Positions 37,901 through 47,749 of a stretch of 64,000 nt of DNA are shown piece by piece (position 1 is the first letter of the stretch; every line of letters begins with the position of its first letter). The stretch comes from Diphasiastrum complanatum (Eukaryota > Streptophyta > Lycopodiopsida > Lycopodiales > Lycopodiaceae): assembly GCA_029204225.1 (NCBI GenBank), contig CM055115.1, forward strand, positions 7,847,826 through 7,911,825. The letters run 5' to 3'. The position numbers and the translations under genes were made by a program. The notes under the pieces were generated by a model. That model was not told the origin of the DNA. It saw only the letters and a program-made list of their open reading frames with translations, and ran no database searches.

Positions 37901-40900
37901 ATTATCTGGTGTTAGCTGTTCTATTTTGTCCTCAAGAGTTTACTGTGTAGAACATAACAATGTAAGATGCTATTCGATTATTTGGTTTCAGCAGTTCCAT
38001 TTTGTCTTTAGAGTTTACTCTATAGAATATTTTTCATTGTAGCTAGATGGTCATACCACCTTCTCTGTGCTCATGTAATGTCTAAATTTTTCTTTACAGT
38101 TATTTTAGCTGACATTAAAAATAATTCGACTTAGTGCCATCTCATGTTTATTGCCTCTCTATTGTAGAGGCTCTACAAGGTCTGTAGTAGTATGGTCCTA
38201 GCATAGCTTCTCATTAGTTGTTTCAAGCTGATTTGCTCATTATTAGATATTTAAGAAGGATAAATGCTGATTATTTTGGTTGGTGGGCATTGATTTTGAT
38301 GCTCCACATTGTTATGGTTATGTGAATTCTAAGCTTTTAAGAATAGCGCATTGGTGATTATTGTTGGAGATTTACGTAACATAAGAGTTTGACAGCCAAT
38401 CGGAAAAGTATCGCAGGAGTTTCAATCTTGTTTGTAGATTTGCATCTTTGTAAATTTATGCAATTTGCCTGTCTTTTACACATTGAATTACCTTTTGAAA
38501 GGTTCTTATGAGATTACTACACTACCTACATAAGTTATCGTACCAATGGACCCAATCCTCAATCATGTGCAGTTATGTGGCTGGAAGGCTTACATAAGCT
38601 TTTCTGGTCCATGAGCTACACTGTGCTTTGTTTATGGCACATCATACTAACTGCTCGTTAAATGTAAGTGTTGGTTCAGTACTGAAATGTGAAGGATTTG
38701 AATTGTGGATAGACAATGATCCAAATTGATAAATATTATGTGTCACTGTATTGAATGCAAGATGCCAGAGATTGGCTACCAGAATCAATTAACATTGTTG
38801 TGAGGAATATTGTTGCCATTCAATGTTGCAACTAGACCAGAAGTTTAGCAAGAAGTCTGAAATAACATGTAAAACAATCATGCAACTAGAAAATTTTTAT
38901 ATTAGTAAAATTAATATGCTTTTTTATTTATTCATAAGGTAGTTCTGTTTAGCGTTTCCATAAATCGCAGTTCGTTGTTGAACAAACTGTGATTCGTCAA
39001 TGAAACGCTCGGGTCCAATTTGAATACTAAAAGAACACGGTTTTTTGATTTTGAACAATTCTTTGATTGTGACATCAACGATTGTTTGTTTTGGCATTTC
39101 GATGCTTTGATTTATATTCAAATGTTTACCTACTGTACTGTGTGATGGATATTTGATGACGGTTCATGAATAAATAATAAATCACAATGTCAGCCGGAAG
39201 TCGGAGCATGAAATCCAGTTTGTGAAGCATTTGTGATTCTTTGAAGACTGAATTCTAATTGGTTCAAGGCTTCAACTTTCTACCAGCAACAGTGAACTTT
39301 GAAATGCATGTGTTCAGTAGCTATCTAACATCTATAAGATTTCAGCAACATTGTAGACATTATACAATATACATATTGCATGATATATTTTTAGCATTAT
39401 ATTGAAAAAGAATGGAACTGGTCTCAAATGTGTTTGAGAAAAGTTATTTGTAGCAGCCCTTCTGTTTTCAAAAGAGCCATAAAGAAACTGAATCTTGACC
39501 TTTGATGATGATACTTGTATTCTATCTAGGTGCAATGGCCAAAATCTTCTTTGTGTTGATGAGGTGTGCAAGTTGTGACTTTCAGATTAATCAGTCTTTA
39601 TTAAGAAATTGTAGTTTGCATCATCAGCAACTGATACTGATTAGACAAGGGCCTTCTTTCTCTTTCTGCAGATACCATTCTCATAGTGATGATTATTTGG
39701 AAATATGTCGTTGCTATCAGGCAATCTATGACACACAGTCTGTTAAAGACGACCCTTCACAGTGGATACCTGTAAGGCATTATATTCCCCTATAGGTATT
39801 TTCCTGTTCTACATTGAGCTAGCTTGTCTGTGTAACTTTCATGCTGGTTCTCTCTTGAGCAGGTACTTCGTAAGATTTGCTGGTACCTTGTTTTGTCGCC
39901 TCATGAAAGTATGCAAATCAGTCTTTTGAATAGCACCCTTGAAGACAAGAAACTGTCAGAGCTGCCTAAATTTCGGTACCTCGATAGCATTTGACTTTTG
40001 ATCGAAGTTCCCAAACTTTGTCTCAATTTTGCACAGAACACTCTTAGCTAACCACACCTAGCAAAATTGTCAAGAACTGACGTAATACTGCAATGATTGA
40101 CGATATGCAGCACCTTGCTCAAGCAAATTGTGACAATGGAAGTTATCATTTGGGTGTCCTTTTGGGAAAACTATCAGAATGAGTTTGAACAAGAAGCAAA
40201 AATGCCAGGAGGCCCGTTGGGAGATAAAGCTGCTGTTAGTCTACGTCAGCGTGTAATTGAACATGTAAGTCACAAATTGTTTATATCATTTAGAGTTGAG
40301 TACTTCCTGAGCTTATCAGTACTCGGTGTCCCAATATAACCTTGTGATTATCTTCATAATTTTTTCTTTAGCAAAGATAAGTTTCCTTAAGTACATTGCC
40401 CAATCGTTTTTCTTGTGTACGTAGTGGACATGTTCTTTTATGTTCCAATTACCAATATGCACTCTACATTACAGTAGGAAAAAGATGAGACAATATGCTT
40501 TTTGATGTGTACATAGTTTGCATGTTCGTTTATGTTCCAATCATCGATCAAGATTCAATATGAATATTACATTAAAGTGGAATACGTTACAGTAGGAGAA
40601 AGATGGGACATCATCCTATTTACTATCCATCACCACTGAAGTAGTTATAGATTTTACATGCCAAATTAATAGATGCTCGTGTGGAGTTTTACTTGCTTTT
40701 GTGATCCACATGGGGGGTGCCGATAAAGTTAGCAGGGATATCGTTGCAAAGTCTGACTGTTGGTTGAGACATCTAACAGGGTTCAATTCTATTGTTTGCA
40801 CACGATGCTTTTACGCATGCACATTATTCAGGAAATAAACCCTACTTGTTTGGACACAAGTCAGACGGTACTCTAAAAATGTGTTGTAAAAGAGTTTTGA

Positions 40901-41465
40901 GAGGCATTTTGATATGCCAATTGTTTTACTTATTTAAGTTGTGAACCTGCTAACTATGAGGAATCATAATGCAGAATATATTGGTTGTATCCAAGTATTA
41001 TCTCAGGATAACTTTGAAGCGCCTCTCTGAGCTTCTCAGTCTCACTCTTCAGGTACAACCAGCTTTCTAGTGCTGTTATCTGTCATGTTTCTTGAGTACT
41101 GGTCATCTCCAGGCTGGAGTTTGGAATCTGTGTAATCGGACTCTCACTAGATTTTGGTTGTTTGGAATCTGTCTGATCTGAGTCTTACTACATTTTGGAC
41201 TTGTAGTGTTTCATTTGTTGACAACTTTATCCTGTCAATGCAGGAAACTGAGGAGCACCTTTCAGAAATGGTTGTTTCCAAGTCATTGATTGCAAAGGTT
41301 GATCGGCCAGCTGGCATAGTGTGTTTCCAAAGTAACAAAGATAGTAATGAAGTGCTCAATTCATGGGCCTCAAATATTGAGAAGCTGTTAGACCTTGTTG
41401 AGAAGAGTTGCCACAAGATACATAAGGAGACAATGGTCCACAGAGTCACATTGAAAGTCCAGTAA
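31951..41465 (+). CDS. RPN5: 26S proteasome non-ATPase regulatory subunit RPN5 (PSMD12), 11 exons
   Basis: A scaffold subunit of the 19S lid that helps seat the RPN11 deubiquitinase. Exons: 31951-32076, 33393-33578, 34917-35024, 35136-35240, 36968-37024, 37208-37404, 39672-39771, 39863-39975, 40111-40264, 40975-41052, 41244-41465. All introns are GT-AG, phases agree and no stop intervenes, giving 481 residues. Diagnostic blocks are [68 protein letters not shown] and [20 protein letters not shown]. The PCI domain is at roughly residues 310-430 and the RPN5 C-terminal helix ([15 protein letters not shown]) at about 445-480. I chose ATG 31951 (GCGCCATGG context). ATG 31942 is in frame and would add three residues. 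The first exon adds about 40 residues before the usual angiosperm start. Exon 2 has a CAGCAG double acceptor. Confidence 0.95.
36323..36590 (+). repeat. 134-bp direct tandem duplication in RPN5 intron 4
   Basis: Two adjacent copies, 36323-36456 and 36457-36590, differ at only a handful of positions (for example GGAGAACG/GGAGGACG, CCACGTATGG/CCACATATGG, AGTCGCTC/AGTGGCTC). A plus-strand open frame across the repeat (36420-36644) is a by-product. It lies inside an intron and does not touch exons. Confidence 0.95.
38924..39177. repeat. MITE-like insert with 12-bp terminal inverted repeats in RPN5 intron 6
   Basis: TTATTTATTCAT at 38924-38935 is the exact reverse complement of ATGAATAAATAA at 39166-39177, bracketing 254 bp. 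Inside, near 38950-39009, lies an imperfect hairpin (arms beginning AGCGTTTC and ending GAAACGCT, core AATCGCAGTT/AACTGTGATT). A target duplication is not obvious. A 65-codon minus-strand frame inside has no motif. Confidence 0.45.
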
Positions 41466-44400
41466 GACATTTTTGTTAAATTGAATAAATCCAATCCTTT
41501 TGTGAATGGATTTTAGCATTTCAAGTTATGGTGCATGTAGTACCATAGATATGAATTAGCATTTTCCAAGCAAGTAGATTTTCTCTCGTAGTCAGGTTAT
41601 TGTAATTGTATTTGCAGTGTGCGCTTCAATTCTTTTTGGAAAAATGCTTGTTAACATCAAGCTTATGAACGAGCGTCAGTTTTGAAAGTGTTGCTTCATA
41701 TGATAGATATCAAAAAAACATGCCAGTAGATCAGCTAAGCAGACCTGTCTATCAATGGTGAGAGCTTATTTGGTTATGTTTGTGTACTTTTGATGGTTTA
41801 ATATTGACCTCTCAAAAGGTATGCTTTAATGATTGGTTGTCTTTGTGTGCTTGTGTTTTTGTAAACATAAGCAGACTGTAGGGACGTGAAATTGATATAA
41901 TTTGAAAAGAAAAAGCATAGTTATCCTTTAAGATGTGGCCATCATTGACTGAATGACAAAAGTAATTAATTAAATGTTGCTTGAGTTGGATGGAAACGAT
42001 TCCATGTTCTATGTATTCAGAAGGATTAACGGATTAGATAATGAGACATGCAGGCAATGTTACCTGAAGTACGTCCACTGTGTGTACTTCCCATTCGAGT
42101 AACATAAGTTTGCCAAATATACCTCAGCACATGCCAAAAAAATTATGATTCGATAAACATATGTAGTTAGTGTCTTATGTCTTACCCATATACAGCTCCA
42201 TAATGCATCAGATATTTGTCCTTTTCAATTGATTTATAAATATTTTAGGTTTTAGAACACAAGTTCCTCAGTAAAATATAATTTACTACAACAATCGCTA
42301 TCTTCCAATGATTATTTGAAATACTAATTAGTAATGTCTGAGAGTGCCAGGTATTTTATTCATGTTCATATTGATGGATTCCTCTCAAAGTCTCAGAAAA
42401 TCTCTTTGATCACATTGGCACATGGATAGATTAGAGAATACCAATAAATAGTAGCAATGATGTCAAAAAGGAATCAGTGGCATTGTATGCCAGCTATGAC
42501 TCTCTGCCAGTAGATTTGGCTTTGTAGCAGTTTCCTGAATAGGATTATTTATGATTTTGCGGCTAGCAACCAGGATATCTTTGCTAAACTTGCACACGTG
42601 TTTGCAAATGTTTGCGTTCAAATGTTTGCCACATTTGATGGTTTCCTATCAGCCCAATGTTTGCCACATTTGATGGTAATTATGGGCCATAAGTTACCTT
42701 TACAATTCAGCCATGGTGGGAGACCTTGGAGGAGTTTGGACATTATAGTAATTTTACGTCATTTGGTGTTCCAATTCTCAAAGTCAGATTATTCTATTTT
42801 TGAAATTCAGCAGTAGAATGATTGTGTTGGTCAAAACAGTTATTAATTGAAGTAGGCTAGTTGGATGGAATTCACCATGGGATGGAGAAGCATTTGTATG
42901 TCGACATTATTGTGCCAGAGTCACATTGAAAGACATCCTCAACGTTGTATTAACATTTAAGAAAAATATTGTATTTAGAAAACAAACAACACAAAGTTCT
43001 GAATGCATGCTCGAGTGCGATTATTTGTGTTTGATAATGCACGAAAGAAAGCCCTTTGGAGACACTGCAAAATCTGGTGTATAAAGGAGGTTCACTCTTT
43101 GATGCTTGAAAGTTGTGAAGTATCAGATGGTGCAGGTTGGTGGAAGCCTCTTTCATTGTCATGCTTGCTTCCACATGTGAATTTCTATGGACGTATAGAA
43201 GACCTTTTGTTGGTTGGTGGGATTTGTTCTTGAATTTGGCCGACTTATGCCATTAGGTTTTGCATAAATAAATGTAAATTATGGGAAATAATAGCTCCAT
43301 CACAAAAAAGAGAATATTGACTACATTGAACCTCTAAACTCTTTTTGTAGACTTAATGACTATTGCTCGTTCATACTTATCTCATACCCTCACCTTAGCA
43401 ATGGGTTGCACTTGGCATTCTTAGCTTTTTTTTTGTTGAAATTGTGTTTGTAACAATGTGACACACATACCTTTTAGAGAGAGCCTTTAACCATTTGACA
43501 CAACACACGTATCTTATGGTGGAATGTCTCTTTCAGATAGATGTTTCAGACACGTGAAGTTTTGGTTGCATAAGAACTTGACATAGACATATGTGAAGTT
43601 TAGTATAGTATCTTTAGGTCATTAGAATGGCACAACTATTGAAACTTAGGTTAGATTTACCACCAAAACTTGGCTCACAATCATTGAACAATAAGAAAAA
43701 TTGTTCCAACACAAAACACATGGAGGATGGCCACTCTTATGAAATGTCTATGATTAATATTGGAAAACCACTAGCAACATATCATTCTTTGTGGAAAAGA
43801 TTTTAGAATGATTCTTATATTTCCTGAGTTGTATGTTGTACATATACTCCAATATTAGTAATTCTTGATCAAATGGGTGAGTCAAGGATTTAGATTTGTT
43901 GGTTGAACTTTAAATTTTTTCTTACTCCAGCACATATTGAGATTGTGTGGATCTCACAGGCATTTTCATTAAGTAATTTTTTAATTATGAGGAATTTGCT
44001 TACCTTACAAATTGTAGTTTATAAGTGCTTGTGTGCAAAGTTCAGTCTATATCTCCAGGTTTATAGGAGACAAATAACTCTATTAAATTACGGATAGTTG
44101 TTGATTTCTTGCATATGATGCTAAAATTTGGGTTGTTAACTCATTAGAGTAACTGCAAATACTCTAGTTTGAGTTATAATTGTCCGAGACTTGATGGATC
44201 TCCTAGAGATTTTAGATGACTAAATTGTGGTATTTTAAAATATTTTGATATTCTAAGAATATTTGTATCAAGAAGTATTATTTTCTACAAGAGATTAAAA
44301 TGGAATTTCTTTAGCTTTTGGATTGATTTCTAAAATAAGGTAAATCACCCAGTGTTTTATGTAATTGAGATTACATGAAGGTGATGAACTTTTCTTTTGG

Positions 44401-44632
44401 ATAAGATCAACCCAGTTGGAAAATTTCTAGCTTAGTGTATCTTTGGAAATTTGAATCAGTATTCATGAGTAGAGACAAGCAATTTAAATATTGTTGCATC
44501 TCTGAGTACTTATTCAGATGGAAAGATCAGACTAAGAATAATGGTCCATGGGTAAGATTTGAAAGCTTAAGGAATAGTTTCATGTTTTCTTTTTTCCATT
44601 ATGAGGACAGAACCTGTTTAAGGGAGGAAGAA
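41466..44632. other. 3' flank of RPN5, no further gene recognised
   Basis: An AATAAA hexamer at 41484-41489, about 20 bp after the stop codon, could be a polyadenylation signal but is close to the stop. Beyond it are short frames without motifs (for example 43003-43233 plus). A phrase AATGTTTGCCACATTTGATGG occurs twice near 42620-42680 (one copy split as 20 + 1 bases). The last 200 bp look like the 3' untranslated end of an LTR element, ending in a purine run before 44633. Confidence 0.4.
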
Positions 44633-45109
44633 TGTTACGGCCATATTCGGTTAAGGACCTGGAATAGTCCTAATATGGTAGACCGGCCCTCCAATGTTCA
44701 AGTTTATTGGTCACGCCTAGATTTTATTCCACATCGAGGCCTGTTAGTGACTAGTAAGCTTGAGAGGACCCAGACACTCTAATTGAGACATATGGAGTAG
44801 TGCATGTACGTGTGACTGATATAGGTAAGAGGTATGCATGAAGAGCTGTGATCTATTTATAGTTGACCTACATGGGAATTGCATGTGCTCATGCATAGGA
44901 TCCTACTCTCTATATATCCAGGTAGTGATTATTTTGTCGATGACTTTGGTCTAGGTTACCTGTTGAGCTCTTCTCCTCTTGCTATCACATGGCATGGTTT
45001 GGGGGCTAGATCCAGGAGGGATCTAGGTTTGGTTGGGTGGTTTTGCTCCACAATCTCTCTTGTGTTTTCCTATCCTCATCTTAGGGGATTGTCCCTAGTG
45101 GTCATTACA
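44633..45109 (+). repeat. Putative LTR, gypsy-like (TGTTACGGCC start)
   Basis: A purine run TTAAGGGAGGAAGAA precedes TGTTACGGCC at 44633, the common form of polypurine tract plus LTR start in plant gypsy elements. The suggested end is GGTCATTACA at 45109. There is no second copy in the window, so boundaries are provisional. Confidence 0.4.
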
Positions 45110-45119
45110 AATTTTGTAA

Positions 45120-45580
45120 GCTCTAATATCACTGTTGGAAAAATAGTAATTATTTTTCCACAAAGAACACGATGAAAGTTTGAATAAATTAAACTAATAT
45201 CAATGTCTTCAATCAGGTCTGTATCTGATCTATGTACTAATAAAACAGTATTTGCTCTGATTGAATATGCGTGCGGAAAATAATTTGCGAAATTAAGAGA
45301 CAACTTAAGACAATTTTAGACAAACAGAAACTATGGATCAAAAATGAATTTATAATTCTAAATCTGAATTATCAATATATATCTCTTGCTGTCTGTTGTG
45401 TCTCTGATTGAGTGAGTTACAACGAGTAGTGCACATGTATTTATATTGCTACAGGTCAGGTCTTTTGGCCTGTTAATGTTGTAATAGTAGGTATATAACT
45501 GTTTAAGACGATTGATATTCAAATAGACAAAGAGACAGACTGTCGCAAATTATTAGCGACAGTCTGTCTCTTCGTCTCAA
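45120..45580 (-). repeat. Putative 5' LTR end with primer site, minus orientation
   Basis: The minus strand reads ...TTTTTCCAACA followed by G and TGATATTAGAGC (45131-45120), resembling an LTR end plus a Met-tRNA primer site with two mismatches. If so, an LTR read leftwards occupies 45133 upward. Its outer end is not resolved and 45580 is only a placeholder. No internal region follows. The call is weak. Confidence 0.3.
45526..45576. repeat. Near-perfect 21-bp inverted repeat (hairpin), 9-bp loop
   Basis: The left arm 45526-45546 and right arm 45556-45576 are complementary with one mismatch. The inner 16 bp (AGAGACAGACTGTCGC) are perfect. The loop is AAATTATTA. Confidence 0.9.
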
Positions 45581-45789
45581 CTTTGTGTTTCACGAATTAT
45601 TTGGGACACTTTTCTCTTCGCGACATTTTCGTCTTTCGTGAATTGTTCATGACAGATGACAACTTTGAGCTTGGAGAAGAATCTAGAAAATTTCACAAAT
45701 TATTCGTGACAAGTGAGGTTCGTGAAAAGATTCTGTTTGCAAATCTTTCGAGCTTCAACAAGAAAGCCATGAGCTTCTACAAGAAACTG

Positions 45790-45866
45790 TTTTGCGAATC
45801 TTTCGCAAATCTTTCGAGTTGACTGCAAGATAAATTTTGCGAATCCTTCGCAAATCTTTCGAGTTG
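45790..45866. repeat. 32-bp direct repeat, 45-bp spacing, each copy palindromic
   Basis: Copies at 45790-45821 and 45835-45866 differ by one base. Each contains TTTGCGAA, three bases, then TTCGCAAA, an 8-bp inverted repeat. They lie just outside the left target duplication of the element at 45932. Confidence 0.85.
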
Positions 45867-45931
45867 GTCACAAATAGAAATGTTTCGAGTTCGTGTTCAT
45901 TTCTTTCTCATCCTTTGTCAAGTAAACTGCG

Positions 45932-46578
45932 TGTGAAAATTGTCAACATTTCCTTGTCTAGTTTTAGGCCAAAATTGCTAAAAATGGCACATAGTTTAGG
46001 ATCTGACTTTTCACACGTGTGAAACAGGTCTAGATATTTTTAGTAAGTGTATTTTTTCAGTATGAAGAAGTGTCAAACTTCAAGACCTTCGAAATGAGTC
46101 CATTTTCATGTATTTTGGACATATATGCCAATTTTACCTATATAGGGCATATTTTAGGTAAGGAGGGTCTAGAGAGAGGAGAGAGAGTCATCTCTCTCAG
46201 CTATATATAGCAGGTAGGCCGTGGAGAAACAGGTTGGAGCAGATCCATTGTATTCATTTGCTTAATGAGAGATTTTTCTATTGGGTTCTCCTTCCATTGT
46301 TGGCATTGTGTAGTGATTGAGTTCAAGCTTTGTGTGTATGATCTTAGGTGCTTTCCAAAAGTGGTAGGCTGATGTATTATGGACTGTATAATGCTATTTT
46401 GGGCCGCACTTGATGTTTATGGAAGTTTCCATTTGTGATAAATGCTTTTTGATCAAGTTCTTTGCATTCTAGGTAGCATAGAATGTGTTGCCAATTCCTA
46501 GCTTATGTAGTTTGGAGTGCAAGCATTCAAGCCAATGATCTTGGAGTTTAGATCCACTTAGGATCTGTATTTTTCACA
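45932..46578 (+). repeat. 5' LTR of copy A
   Basis: Starts TGTGAAAATTG and ends TATTTTTCACA (terminal TGTGAAA/TTTCACA). A TATATATAG box at about 46202-46210 after a GAGAGAGAGTC stretch is a plausible promoter. A perfect 16-bp palindrome TTTCACACGTGTGAAA lies at 46009-46024. Confidence 0.97.
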
Positions 46579-46590
46579 TGGTATCAGAGC
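46579..46590 (+). promoter_or_regulatory. Primer binding site of copy A
   Basis: TGGTATCAGAGC directly abuts the LTR. This is the standard primer sequence complementary to the 3' end of plant initiator Met-tRNA, used to start reverse transcription. Confidence 0.95.
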
Positions 46591-47749
46591 TGGTTGGCTT
46601 CTATTTACAGTAAGTATTCCATTTTTGGTGATATTTGGATGTTTGATCAAGTTCTAGCATGATTTTGCATTGCTTTGTTGATCAAATCTTACTAACCTTT
46701 GTTTTGTGAGTTGAACTTGTGGATCAAAAGCATATTTCAGGTCTATTGAAGATCAGAGGCTGAAAAGAAACTATTTTGGATCAGATCATAACACCTAATC
46801 ATTTGTGATTGTGAGGCTTGTGCATATTCAATACTAACAATGTTCTTTTCAATCCTATTGTTGACAATCTCCATTCTTGGATGAACACTCTCCTTAAGTG
46901 GATGAAACTTCTCCTTAAGTGGATGACAAATGCTCTTTTGAGTGAGTTGTAATTCTCCTAAAGGCTGAGCAAAGCTCCCATTTGGATGAAAGATCCCCTT
47001 TTTGGGTGAACATATTGCAAGCTCCATTGTGAAGAGCATATTGTAAAGATTGTCATCAATTTTGGCATAATTTTTGGTGTACTTTGTTGAGCATGTAAGT
47101 AACTCTCCTTATGTAATTTGATTGGAGCATTTGCTGGAAGGTGTTAACCATTATGCAAGTGTGTTTTCAGGTTCTTAACAGGTTGAGGAACATTCTCATG
47201 TGAAGTGATCTTAGATCTACATCTAAACACCAAGATTTGACAAGATAGTGAAGCTAGTCTTGTGATTCACTAAGTGTGCTCATTCATTCACCTCTAAATC
47301 TTGTATTTATCACTTGCTGGAGTTTATAAACTTTTAGAAGTGTGGTTTACATGTGGTTTTACAGGTTGAATCAATATCTTAGTGTGTTGATCATATGTTG
47401 ATCAAGTTTGTTCATTACTAGGTAATCTTGGCATCCTAGTTTTGGGTATTTTCTAAGAATGCAAGTAACTCTTCACACCATAACTTGATTTGGTCACTTG
47501 CTGGAAAGTTTGAGAGCTTAAGCAAGAGTGTGTTCAGGTTGGTTTGATTTTGTAATCCATTCTTAGTGTGTGCAAAGTGTTGCATGTGTTTCAATCTTCC
47601 TTTCTATGCTTGGAAACCATCTAGGTTCAAGATGGAAGTGTTTTAGGGTCCTAAATCTTCATAGATCTCTTTATCTATCATTTGTTGAGAGAAAAGTGAG
47701 TGCTAAGTGCTTTAGGACAAAACCTAAAAGTTGAAGAAACATTAGAATC
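46591..47749 (+). other. Leader of copy A, non-coding
   Basis: About 1160 bp without a supported ORF. It contains repeated phrases such as CTCCTTAAGTGGATGA (twice, near 46895-46925) and AAGTAACTCT..CTTGCTGGAA-type blocks (near 47095-47140 and 47462-47505). A leader of this length commonly carries packaging and dimerisation signals. None can be identified here. Confidence 0.5.

Noticed and set aside
43003-43233. 76-codon plus-strand frame downstream of RPN5 as a possible small gene.
   Set aside because: No motif, no splice or promoter support, and no homologous copy in the window.
44435-44782. 115-codon plus-strand frame near the putative gypsy LTR.
   Set aside because: It crosses the purine tract and LTR start, has no recognisable domain and is probably chance.
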